A DNA stretch of 15,962 nucleotides, from NCBI GenBank assembly GCA_002309695.1, contig DBXV01000016.1, positions 135,165 through 151,126 on the forward strand. Reading direction: 5' to 3'. Below the pieces are notes generated by a model that was given only the letters and a program-made list of their open reading frames with translations, did no database searches and was not told where the DNA came from. The stretch comes from Myxococcales bacterium UBA1203. Its GTDB lineage: Bacteria > Myxococcota > Myxococcia > Myxococcales > UBA5297. Both the position numbers and the translations under genes were made by a program. This document shows, one piece after another, positions 6,993 through 14,740 of this stretch (the first letter of the stretch is position 1; each line of letters opens with the position of its first letter).

Positions 6993-7850
6993 TCAGAAAT
7001 GGCGCACTTCACGGGTGTATCCCTCGGGGGTGATGGTGAACACCAGATAAGCATGATGCTGAACGCATGTTTGGCCATAATACATGATGCCGTCGCTGAA
7101 GATGTCGTCCTCCTGAAAGCGGTGTTCGTGGCCGTTGACGCAGAACATCGTCCCCGGAAAGGCGCGGACATACTGTTCAAAGGCCATGGCCGCGTTGTCG
7201 TTGAAATCGTCGGCGTAGGGTCTGACGTGCATCAGTACGATGGTGCGCTCCGGCAGGTCCGGACGGGCCAGAACGTCATCCATGAACTGAAAATTCGGGA
7301 CGGGGTTGTCGTAGTCGTATTCGAAAATGTTGGTCTGAAGCGCGACGAAGAGGACGCCGCCGGCGGTGAAGGTGAAATTCATCTCGCCGAAGACGCGCTG
7401 AAAGACCTTCTCGCCGTTCCCCAGACAGTCGTGGTTGCCGATGATGGCCACGTAGGGGACGTCCAGCTTTTCGAGAATGTCCCGCTGCCAGAGAAATTCG
7501 TCCGTGATGCCGTAGTCGGTCAGGTCGCCGGCATGGACCACGAAGTCGATGTCCTGGCCGTATTTGTTCACGTGGGCCACGAACTCTTCGGTCTCGTCGT
7601 ACCAGCCCTGAGTGTCGCTGATGACGGCGAAGCGAAAGGTGTCCCGCGCATGGAGCCGCTCTTCGATGAGGCCGATGTTTTTTTTGTTGATGCCCGTCTC
7701 ACCCGTCACTCGGGCGTCATAGGCGTGGTACTCGAAGAGGTCGCTGCAGCCGGAGAAGGCGATGCTCAGCAGAGGGACGAGGAGGGCGGCCAGTGCGCCG
7801 GAGGAGCTTCGCCTGCGAAGCTGCGGGAGCGCGGGTGCGTTCAGGGGCAT
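6993..7850 (-). CDS. Lipoprotein calcineurin-like metallophosphoesterase (285 aa)
   Basis: First gene of the minus-strand operon, with ATG at 7850 and AAGGA seven bases before it. Residues 11-35 are a lipoprotein signal peptide with a lipobox (AFSGC, C35 as lipid anchor) behind an Arg-rich n-region. The calcineurin-like metallophosphoesterase motifs follow in order: SDTQ (D79, with Gln where many members have His), GDLTD (D109), GNHD (139-141), MHVRP (H208) and GHEH (H241, H243). These residues would hold a two-metal centre for phosphoester hydrolysis on the periplasmic side or the outer surface. The substrate cannot be read from the sequence. Spacing to the next gene is short, so they are probably co-transcribed. 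Confidence 0.88.
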   Translation of the reverse strand: MPLNAPALPQLRRRSSSGALAALLVPLLSIAFSGCSDLFEYHAYDARVTGETGINKKNIGLIEERLHARDTFRFAVISDTQGWYDETEEFVAHVNKYGQDIDFVVHAGDLTDYGITDEFLWQRDILEKLDVPYVAIIGNHDCLGNGEKVFQRVFGEMNFTFTAGGVLFVALQTNIFEYDYDNPVPNFQFMDDVLARPDLPERTIVLMHVRPYADDFNDNAAMAFEQYVRAFPGTMFCVNGHEHRFQEDDIFSDGIMYYGQTCVQHHAYLVFTITPEGYTREVRHF

Positions 7851-8034
7851 GGGCTGGTCCTTGGAAAGAGGCGGAAAAAAACCAGGCCCTTTGACGCATC
7901 CGGCGGCCGCGATTCATTTGTCCGCGTGCAACGATTTGCGTCGGCGATGAAACCGATTGTGGCCGTTTTGCATCGGCCTCATTTCCCTTCCATGGCCTCC
8001 GGGCGAGGTGTTCCGGGCATCTGTTTCCTCCCGG

Positions 8035-8071
8035 GGCCCAGAGGGGGGCTCCGTTGACTTGCCTCTGGGCC
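8035..8071 (+). repeat. 10-bp perfect inverted repeat in ileS leader
   Basis: GGCCCAGAGG (8035-8044) and CCTCTGGGCC (8062-8071) are exact inverted copies separated by 17 bases that include TTGACT. It could be an RNA hairpin in the ileS leader or a protein-binding palindrome around a -35 box. Confidence 0.6.
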
Positions 8072-8077
8072 GATGCT

Positions 8078-8096
8078 AGCCGCGCCGGCTTTTTTT
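8078..8096 (+). terminator. Terminator-like hairpin just before ileS (candidate attenuator)
   Basis: AGCCG (8078-8082), loop CGC, CGGCT (8086-8090) and a run of seven T (8090-8096) form a short intrinsic-terminator-like element 18 bases before the ileS ATG. The upstream genes run on the other strand, so there is no upstream plus-strand gene for it to end. An attenuator is one reading. The stem is only five base pairs, so chance is possible. Confidence 0.4.
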
Positions 8097-8114
8097 CCGG
8101 GAGACACGACGCCA

Positions 8115-11012
8115 ATGGCTGAGCACGACACCAACGAACCCACGAAGAACCAGCAGGCCGATGACTACCGGGGCAGCGTCCATCTGCCCCAGACGACTTT
8201 TCCCATGAAGGCATCGCTCCCCGAGCGCGAGCCGAAGACGGCGGCCTTCTGGGAAGAGCACCGCATCTACGAGAAGGCGGTGGCTCAGAACGCGGGCAGG
8301 GAGAAATTCGTCCTCCATGACGGCCCGCCCTACGCCAATGGCCACATCCACAACGGCCACATCCTCAACAAGGTCCTGAAGGACATGGTCGTGAAGTACA
8401 TGAACATGTCCGGCCGCCAGTGTGAGTTCATTCCCGGCTGGGACTGCCACGGCCTGCCCATTGAGCTGAAAACCGAGGAGCAGCTGGGGAGCAAAAAGCG
8501 CGAGATGGACAAGGTGGCCATTCGCCGCGCCTGCCGGGCCTACGCGGAGAAGTTCATCGACATCCAGAGGAACGAATTTAAGCGCATGGGCATTCTCGCC
8601 CGCTGGGATGAGCCCTACCTGACGATGAATTACGCCTACGAGGCGGACATCGTGCGCGAGCTGGCCAAGGTGGTGCGCGGCGGCTACCTCAAGCGGGGCA
8701 AGAAGCCCGTCTATTGGTGCACGAAGGACCACACGGCGCTGGCCGAGGCCGAGGTTGAATATGAGGACCACGTTTCGCCCTCGATTCACGTGGCGTTTCC
8801 TCTGATTTCGGACCTGCCCGGCGGCCGGCTGCCCGGGAAAAAGGCGGGGCTCGTCATCTGGACGACCACGCCCTGGACGCTGCCTGCCAACCTCGCCATC
8901 TGCGTCCATCCCGAAGTCACTTATCTGGCCTACGACCTCAAAGGGCGCGTGCTGGTGGTCGCTCAGGATCTGCTGACGGCGTTCCTGACGGAAATCGCCC
9001 CGGACGAGCTGGCGGTGAGGGAAGTCGAGGTGGGCAACACTTCCGCCGACGCGGTGCAGAAGCCCTCCCTCTCTGTGGCGGCCCTCAAAGACCCGACCCG
9101 CATTCTCTGCTACTTCAAGGGCAGCGAGCTGGAGGGCCTGAAATACCGCCACGTGCTCAATGGCCGCGAAAACCCCGTCATCTGCGGCGATCACGTGACG
9201 ACTGACAGCGGCACGGGCCTCGTCCACACCGCTCCCGGCCACGGCGCCGAGGACTACGATGTGGGCCGCAAATATGGCCTCGATGTCTTGAGCCCCGTCG
9301 ATGCTCATGGCCGCTACACGGACGAGGCGGGCGATGAGCTCAAGGGGATGTCCATCACCGACGCGAACCCGGTCATCATCCAGAAGCTGGTCGATCTGGG
9401 CGTTCTCCTCTCCGACCCGAAAGCCACCATCAGCCACAGCTATCCGTGCTGCTGGCGCTGCAAGAAGCCCGTCATCTTCCGCGCCACGCCCCAGTGGTTC
9501 ATCTCCATGGCGCACAACAACCTGCGGCAGCGCGCGCTCGACGAGGTGGAGAAGGTCACCTGGATTCCCCAGTGGGGCCACAACCGCATCCACGGCATGC
9601 TGGAGGCCCGACCCGACTGGTGCATTTCGCGGCAGCGGGCCTGGGGCGTGCCGATTCCCGTCTTCTACTGTGAGAAGTGCGACGAGCCCGTGATTGACGC
9701 GGACATCATGGAGAAGGCGGCGGACCTCTTTGAGAAGGAGAGCGCCGACGCCTGGTTCGCCCATCCTGCCGAGGACTTTCTGGGAGAGGGCTTCAAGTGC
9801 CCCAAGTGCGGCCATGCGCATTTCCGGAAGGAGAGCGACATTCTCGACGTGTGGTTCGACTCCGGGACGTCGTTCGCCGCCGTGGCCGAGCGCGAGAAGA
9901 ACCTCGGCCTGCCCGTTGACCTCTACCTCGAGGGCGCGGACCAGCACCGCGGCTGGTTCCACTCGACGCTCCTCCTCGCGCTGATGAGCCACGGGAAGAG
10001 CCCCTACAAGTCCGTCCTCACGCACGGCTTTGTCGTCGATGGCCAGGGCCGGAAGATGTCCAAGTCGCTGGGCAACTTCGTGCTGCCGGAGAAGACGCTG
10101 AAAGACATGGGTGCCGAGATTCTGCGCTTGTGGGTGGCCTCGGCCGACTACCGCGACGACATCCGTCTCTCGCCGAAGATTCTCGCCAGCATGGGCGAGA
10201 GCTACCGCAAGATCCGCAACACCTTCCGCTTCGCGCTGGGGAACCTCTTCGACTTCGACCCGAAGAAGGACGCGGTGAGCGAGGACAAGATGCGCCTCGT
10301 GGACCGCTGGGCGCTGGCCAAGATGCGCGAGGCGGCGGCCAAAATCCGCAGGGCCTACGAGAGCTACGATTTCCACGTCGTCTTTCACACCGCCGTTGAT
10401 CTGTGCGCCGTTGACCTGTCCGCCGTTTATTTCGACGTCCTCAAGGACCGCCTCTACACGGCGGGGAAGAACTCGCCGGAGCGGAGGAGCGCGCAGACGG
10501 CGCTGCATTCCATCCTCATGGACCTGCTGCGGCTTCTGGCGCCGATGACGAGCTTTACGGCCGAGGAGGCCTATGCCTGCCTGCCCCACAAAGAGGCGGA
10601 GAGCGTGTTTCTCACGGGCATGCCCGAGGGAGAAATCCGCGAGGGCGATGCCGAGCTCCTCAATCGCTTCGAGGCCCTGTTCGCCGTGCGGAGCGAGGTG
10701 CAGAAGGCGCTGGAGGCCTCGCGCCGCGAAAAGGTTATTGGCTCGTCGCTGGAAGCTGCCGTGACCGTCGCCGCGCCCGAGGCTGTGCTGAAGCTGCTGG
10801 AGGCCGAGAAGGACCACCTCTGCGAGTTCTTCATCGTCTCCGGGGTGACGCTGGCGAAGGCGCCCGAAGGCCAGGAGGCCGCGTCGGTCACTGTCCGGCG
10901 CGCGCCCGGCGCCAAGTGCCCCCGCTGCTGGACTTACAGTGAGGCCATCGACGAAACGCATCCCGTCTGCCCCAAGTGCGCGCGTGCGCTGAATGATTCG
11001 TTCAATAAATAA
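8115..11012 (+). CDS. ileS: Isoleucyl-tRNA synthetase
   Basis: Charges tRNA-Ile with isoleucine in the cytoplasm and edits misactivated valine. The ATG at 8115 (MAEHDTN) is chosen over an in-frame ATG at 8073 because GGGAG lies eleven bases upstream and the terminator-like hairpin would fall inside the longer version. The product is 965 residues, normal for bacterial IleRS. Motifs: HIGH-type HIHNGH at 77-82 in PPYANGHIHNGH; the CP1 editing domain with TTTPWTLP and HTAPGHGAEDY; WDCHGLPIE; and KMSKS at 647-651. A C-terminal zinc finger has C935, C938, C952 and C955. All signatures of the bacterial class I enzyme are present. It is transcribed divergently from the phosphoesterase operon and ends at a strong terminator. 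Confidence 0.98.
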   Translation: MAEHDTNEPTKNQQADDYRGSVHLPQTTFPMKASLPEREPKTAAFWEEHRIYEKAVAQNAGREKFVLHDGPPYANGHIHNGHILNKVLKDMVVKYMNMSGRQCEFIPGWDCHGLPIELKTEEQLGSKKREMDKVAIRRACRAYAEKFIDIQRNEFKRMGILARWDEPYLTMNYAYEADIVRELAKVVRGGYLKRGKKPVYWCTKDHTALAEAEVEYEDHVSPSIHVAFPLISDLPGGRLPGKKAGLVIWTTTPWTLPANLAICVHPEVTYLAYDLKGRVLVVAQDLLTAFLTEIAPDELAVREVEVGNTSADAVQKPSLSVAALKDPTRILCYFKGSELEGLKYRHVLNGRENPVICGDHVTTDSGTGLVHTAPGHGAEDYDVGRKYGLDVLSPVDAHGRYTDEAGDELKGMSITDANPVIIQKLVDLGVLLSDPKATISHSYPCCWRCKKPVIFRATPQWFISMAHNNLRQRALDEVEKVTWIPQWGHNRIHGMLEARPDWCISRQRAWGVPIPVFYCEKCDEPVIDADIMEKAADLFEKESADAWFAHPAEDFLGEGFKCPKCGHAHFRKESDILDVWFDSGTSFAAVAEREKNLGLPVDLYLEGADQHRGWFHSTLLLALMSHGKSPYKSVLTHGFVVDGQGRKMSKSLGNFVLPEKTLKDMGAEILRLWVASADYRDDIRLSPKILASMGESYRKIRNTFRFALGNLFDFDPKKDAVSEDKMRLVDRWALAKMREAAAKIRRAYESYDFHVVFHTAVDLCAVDLSAVYFDVLKDRLYTAGKNSPERRSAQTALHSILMDLLRLLAPMTSFTAEEAYACLPHKEAESVFLTGMPEGEIREGDAELLNRFEALFAVRSEVQKALEASRREKVIGSSLEAAVTVAAPEAVLKLLEAEKDHLCEFFIVSGVTLAKAPEGQEAASVTVRRAPGAKCPRCWTYSEAIDETHPVCPKCARALNDSFNK

Positions 11013-11037
11013 TAATTTTGAATGAATTCTGCTTTTG

Positions 11038-11096
11038 CCGGGGAAAGCGCTCAGATGACGACATAAAGCATCGTCTGACGCTTTCCCCGGTTTTGT
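11038..11096. terminator. Strong intrinsic terminator after ileS
   Basis: A 12-bp perfect stem, CCGGGGAAAGCG (11038-11049) with CGCTTTCCCCGG (11079-11090), continues inward through TCAGA...TCTGA and CGA/TCG pairs with a 3-nt bulge. It is followed by TTTTGTATT. It begins 25 bases after the ileS stop codon. The opposite strand has a less regular T-tract. Confidence 0.9.
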
Positions 11097-11387
11097 ATTA
11101 TTCAATCGATAATAAGTGATGAAATAAAAGAATGAGTTTCAAAATAATCTTGGAATTTATTGAAAAAATGCCTGACGCGAATGAAATCGCGGCAGCGGAG
11201 GGAAAATAAGAGATTCAAAAGAATATATTTGTTTTGTGCTGATATATTCAGATGCGAATACGGAAACACTGAGGATAATAATAATAATAAAAATAAAGGG
11301 GATGGGGATTATTGAGAATTGTTCAGACGCTTTGCCTGCTCTTTTTTTGTTATCCCCCAAAAAACCAGCATTTCCCGAGGTCCTGCC
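11097..11387 (+). promoter_or_regulatory. AT-rich spacer and kce upstream region
   Basis: Very AT-rich compared with its neighbours. It contains a run of ATA/AAT trinucleotides (about 11274-11292), a T7 tract (11342-11348) and GAGG seven bases before the kce ATG. A 25-codon frame (11132-11209) begins MSFKIILEFIEK but has only a weak ribosome site and is not called as a gene. The kce promoter probably lies here; no clear -35/-10 pair stands out. Nothing else was recognised. Confidence 0.45.
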
Positions 11388-12233
11388 ATGCCTGAAATGA
11401 AGCCCATGATTCTCACGGCGGCCATTGTCGGCGCCGAAACCATGCGTTCCCACAATCCCGCCGTGCCCTATCTGCCCTCGGAAATTGCCGATGAGGCTGT
11501 CCGCTGCTGTCAGGCCGGCGCTTCCATTGTCCATCTGCACGCCCGGAACCCCGACGGAACTTCCACTCAGTCCGCGGAGGTGTTCGGCGAGGCCATCCGG
11601 CTGATTCGCGCCCGGTGCGACATTATCATTCAGACCTCGACCGGCGGCGCCGTGGGTATGTCCGGCGAGGAGCGCTGCCAGCCTCTGACGCTGCGCGGCG
11701 CGCTGAAGCCCGAGATGGCCACGCTGTCCTGCGGGAGCGTCAATTTCGGCGAGGACGTGTTCATCAATTCGCGGCCGCTGATGCGGGACATTGCCGCGCG
11801 CATCCGGGCGGCGGGCATCAAGCCGGAGCTGGAGATTTTCGACGCGGGCATGATGGACGAGGCCGCGTATCTGCAAAAGCAGGGGCTCATCGACTTCCCC
11901 GCGCACTTCGATTTTGTGCTCGGCGTGCCCGGGGGGCTGGCCGCCCGCGAGGACGCGCTCGACTACCTGTTGACGCGCCTGCCCGATGGCTCCACCTGGT
12001 GCGCGGCCGGCATCGGGCGCTTCCAGCTTCCCATGGCGGAGGCGGCAGCCCGGCGCGGCGGCAATGCCCGCGTCGGCTTCGAGGACAACATCTATCTGTC
12101 GAAGGGCGTTCTGGCCAAAGGCAGCTGGGAGCTGGTGGAGGCGGCCGCCAAAATCGCCAGGTCCGCCGGCCGCACGGTGGCCACTCCTGCTCAGTCAAGA
12201 GAAATTTTGGGTATCGCGCCCTTCACTGTCTGA
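11388..12233 (+). CDS. kce: 3-keto-5-aminohexanoate cleavage enzyme (BKACE/DUF849 family)
   Basis: Kce converts 3-keto-5-aminohexanoate and acetyl-CoA to 3-aminobutyryl-CoA and acetoacetate in lysine fermentation. The ATG at 11388 is preferred over an in-frame upstream ATG at 11319 because GAGG lies seven bases before it and the family begins at MKPMILTAAI. The 281-residue length is normal for the family. The zinc ligands are H49 and H51 (HLHAR) and E232 (GFEDN), followed by D233. E17 (IVGAE) matches the glutamate that binds the substrate amino group in characterised Kce (E14 there), which favours true Kce over other BKACE activities. QTSTGGAVG, KPEMATL, NFGEDVFIN, FVLGVPGG and AGIGRF also match. 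No other lysine-pathway gene is in view. The substrate assignment is good but not proven. Confidence 0.85.
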   Translation: MPEMKPMILTAAIVGAETMRSHNPAVPYLPSEIADEAVRCCQAGASIVHLHARNPDGTSTQSAEVFGEAIRLIRARCDIIIQTSTGGAVGMSGEERCQPLTLRGALKPEMATLSCGSVNFGEDVFINSRPLMRDIAARIRAAGIKPELEIFDAGMMDEAAYLQKQGLIDFPAHFDFVLGVPGGLAAREDALDYLLTRLPDGSTWCAAGIGRFQLPMAEAAARRGGNARVGFEDNIYLSKGVLAKGSWELVEAAAKIARSAGRTVATPAQSREILGIAPFTV

Positions 12234-12322
12234 GCCCCCCGGATTGAGCCGCGCCTCTGGATCCCCCTGTTCTTCCCTCGGCCGGTTCAGCAGTCTCCGG
12301 CGAGGAATCCATCGTTTCAGTC

Positions 12323-13369
12323 ATGCCTTTTTCATCCATTTTGGGACAGCAGCGCGCGGTGGCGGCGCTTCAGGCAGCCCTCTCCTCTGGCCAGCTCCAC
12401 CACGCCTGCCTGTTTGGCGGGCCGGACGGCGTGGGCAAAGAACTGACGGCCGTCACGCTGGCGCAGGCTGCCAACTGTGAGCGCGGCGGCGGCGATGCCT
12501 GCGGCGCGTGTGCCGTCTGCCGCCGCATTGCCGGCCGCAATCATCCGGACATGGTCTGGGTGATGCCCGAGGCCGAACAGATTGCCCGCGGGCTGGCCGG
12601 CCGCGCCGATTTTGCCGGGACGCCGTCCAAAGACATCCGCATCGCCCAGATTCGCGCCCTCCAGGAGCGCCTCTCCTTCAAGCCGCTCGAGGCGAAGACC
12701 CGCTTCATCTTCATCTGCGGCGCGGACGCCATGAATCCCCAGGCGCAGAACGCGCTTTTGAAGACGCTGGAGGAGCCGCCGCCGGCCACGGTCCTGATTC
12801 TGATTTCCTCGGCTCCCGGACAGCTCCTGCCAACCATCCGCTCCAGGTGCCTGAAACTCGATTTCGCGCCTCTGCCGGCCGCCGTCATCGAGGAGAAGCT
12901 GCTTCGGGACAAAAAGCTCTCACCGGAGATGGCACGCCTCTGCGCGCGCCTGAGCTACGGCAGCCTGAGCGCTGCCGAAAATCTCAACACCAGGGCGCTG
13001 GCGAAGCGGGTCAGTCAGCTGGAACGCCTGGCCGCGCTGGACGAGGGGGATGTGAGCGCCGCGCTGCGCTTTGCCGAGGAACTGGCGTCGGAGAAGGGCG
13101 CGGCCGAGACGGCGATGGCGCTGTTTGAGACCTGGTACCGGGATGTGTCGCTTCTTTCGTCCTGTGAGGACGCACCTCCGGATGAGGCCTCGCTGCTCCA
13201 CGCGGACCTGCTGCCGCTTTTGCAGTCCAGCGCCGCGAGGCTGGGCCCTGTCGAGCCTCTGCGCCGCATCGATTTGTGCCGCGGCGTGCGCGCCAGGCTC
13301 CGCTTCAACGCCTCCCCCAGACTGCAGCTCGAACAGCTGTTTCTGCGATTCAACAGGAGTGACGCATGA
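12323..13369 (+). CDS. holB: DNA polymerase III delta' subunit
   Basis: Clamp-loader subunit of the replisome that helps place the beta clamp on DNA. The product is 348 residues. A Walker A-type loop GPDGVGKE is at 33-40. A four-cysteine zinc module (C52, C60, C63, C66) follows, typical of the DnaX/HolB family. QNALLKTLEEPPP lies around 141-153, and the SRC motif (174-176) in IRSRCLKL marks the clamp-loader AAA+ fold. No strong ribosome site precedes the ATG at 12323, so the start is chosen by family length and the MPFSSILGQQ N-terminus. The last four bases overlap holA (ATGA), suggesting coupled translation. Confidence 0.92.
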   Translation: MPFSSILGQQRAVAALQAALSSGQLHHACLFGGPDGVGKELTAVTLAQAANCERGGGDACGACAVCRRIAGRNHPDMVWVMPEAEQIARGLAGRADFAGTPSKDIRIAQIRALQERLSFKPLEAKTRFIFICGADAMNPQAQNALLKTLEEPPPATVLILISSAPGQLLPTIRSRCLKLDFAPLPAAVIEEKLLRDKKLSPEMARLCARLSYGSLSAAENLNTRALAKRVSQLERLAALDEGDVSAALRFAEELASEKGAAETAMALFETWYRDVSLLSSCEDAPPDEASLLHADLLPLLQSSAARLGPVEPLRRIDLCRGVRARLRFNASPRLQLEQLFLRFNRSDA

Positions 13370-14682
13370 GCGCCATGACGCCGCAGGAAGCACTGCGGAC
13401 TCTGGAGGCGGGAAACGGCAGCGTCCGGCCCGCCATTTTTCTTCTGTCCGGCGACGAGCTTCTGATTCGCCGGACGAGCGACGCGCTGACGGAGAAGCTG
13501 CTGGGCAAAAAATCCCCCGGCTTCAATCACGTGGTCATGGAAGGCGCTTCCGCTGCCGACGTGGCCGAAGAGCTTCTGACCGTCCCCATGTTCCGCGGGC
13601 CCAAGGCGGTGGTGGTCCGCGACCCGGAATTTCTCCTCTCCAAAAGGGGCAGGGGAGACGCCCTCTCCAAAATCAAAGACGCCTGGAACGCGGGCAAGCG
13701 GCGGGTGGCGGTCAATCGAATCCTGGCGCTGTTTGCCAAGGTGGGTCTGGGCGTGGACGCGCTCGAATGTCCGGACCCGGAGATGCTGGAGGATGAGCTG
13801 GGCATTCAGCTCGAAGAGGCGGACGCGGATTTTCTCAGGACGCTGGCCGATTATTGCCGCTCGGAGGGCATCACTGCGCCCGAGGGCGGCGCCAAAGTTC
13901 TGGAAGACCTCATCTCCAAAGGGTTCCCCAAGGGACACACGCTCATCATCGAGGCCACGCAGCTGGACGGCACCAACGCTCTGGTGAAGCGCCTCAAAAA
14001 AGAGGGCGTCTTTGTCGAGCAGAAGCTGGAGCAGCAGCTCCGGAACCTCGACATCCACGGCCTGTGCACAGAGCTCCTTCAGCCGTTCGGCAAGCGCATC
14101 GACGCGGCGGCGGAAAATCTTCTGAAGGATTTGTGCGGCGGCAATTCGCGGCTCATTCAGGGCGAGCTGGAAAAGCTGGCCGTCTATGTGGGCAGCGAGC
14201 GGGATGTGATTCGCGAGGCGGATGTCCGGCTGCTGGTCCAGAGGGTCCGCGAGGAGGAGTTCAAGGAGATTTCCGACGCCATCGGCGCCCGAAAATTTCG
14301 CGAGGTCCTCCACTACATCGACGTGTCTCTGGCTCAGGGAGAGCCCGCGCTGAAAATTCACGGCGCCATCGCGGCCACTGTCCGCCGCATGCTGGAAGAC
14401 CGTGTCCGCTGGTCCAGGGCGGGGATGTCGCCGAGGATGACGCAGCGCGAGTTCGAGGCGCGGGGGCTTCCGCTGCTGAAGCAGGAGTGCGAAGCGCGCT
14501 CGCTCAAGATGCCCCATCCCTACGTGGCCTGGCTCGGCTTCCAGGCGTGCATGAAATACGAGGTGAGCGAGCTGGTGCGGGCGCTCTCTGCCGCGGCGGA
14601 TGCCGATGTGGAGCTGAAGTCGGGCGGTCAGCCGGGACAGTGCCTGACGGCGCTGGCCATTCGCATTGTTCGGAAAGGCTGA
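13366..14682 (+). CDS. holA: DNA polymerase III delta subunit with insertion
   Basis: The delta subunit opens the beta clamp during loading. The start ATG at 13366 has AGGAG six bases before it and overlaps the holB stop by 4 nt. The product is 438 residues, against roughly 340 in the typical family. Recognisable parts are FLLSGDELLIRR (25-36), VPMFRGPKAVVVRD (73-86), TLIIEATQLDG (192-202) followed by LVKRLKKEGVFVE, the middle-domain motif GGNSRLIQGELEKLAVYVG (about 260-280), and a C-terminal helical domain. The extra length lies mostly between 90 and 190, where normal delta has a short linker. I believe similar expanded delta proteins occur in myxobacteria, but this is from memory. Confidence 0.9.
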   Translation: MSAMTPQEALRTLEAGNGSVRPAIFLLSGDELLIRRTSDALTEKLLGKKSPGFNHVVMEGASAADVAEELLTVPMFRGPKAVVVRDPEFLLSKRGRGDALSKIKDAWNAGKRRVAVNRILALFAKVGLGVDALECPDPEMLEDELGIQLEEADADFLRTLADYCRSEGITAPEGGAKVLEDLISKGFPKGHTLIIEATQLDGTNALVKRLKKEGVFVEQKLEQQLRNLDIHGLCTELLQPFGKRIDAAAENLLKDLCGGNSRLIQGELEKLAVYVGSERDVIREADVRLLVQRVREEEFKEISDAIGARKFREVLHYIDVSLAQGEPALKIHGAIAATVRRMLEDRVRWSRAGMSPRMTQREFEARGLPLLKQECEARSLKMPHPYVAWLGFQACMKYEVSELVRALSAAADADVELKSGGQPGQCLTALAIRIVRKG

Positions 14683-14740
14683 GACGGCAGGTTCGAGGCG
14701 CCCTTTCAGCGGCGTCCGCAGAAAGCTGTGTGAAGTGACT

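Larger units (their letters stand above)
7851..8114. promoter_or_regulatory. Divergent promoter and ileS leader region
   Basis: This 264-nt stretch separates the minus-strand operon from ileS. On the plus strand there are two promoter-like sites. One is TTGACG at 7891 with a weak -10 near 7913. The other is TTGACT at 8054-8059, then 17 bases and an extended -10-like TGCTAGCCG. Only the first would transcribe the two hairpins described separately. A possible 36-codon frame (7947-8057) begins MKPIVAV but has no clear ribosome site. On the minus strand a T7 tract (7881-7875) lies ahead of the phosphoesterase start. None of the promoters is certain. Confidence 0.4.

Noticed and set aside
6999..8057. 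Plus-strand frame opposite the phosphoesterase
   Set aside because: Antisense of a gene with full metallophosphoesterase motifs. Only its last 36 codons, outside that gene, are considered as a possible leader peptide.
8076..11105. Very long minus-strand open frame opposite ileS
   Set aside because: It is the antisense of a certain ileS gene; high GC leaves the opposite strand open. The translation is low-complexity with no recognised domain or start signal.
11132..11209. 25-aa small protein gene
   Set aside because: Only a weak ribosome site and no recognisable family; kept as an observation rather than a gene.
11319..11387. Extended N-terminus of Kce
   Set aside because: The added residues are not part of the family, and the inner ATG has a GAGG at the right distance.
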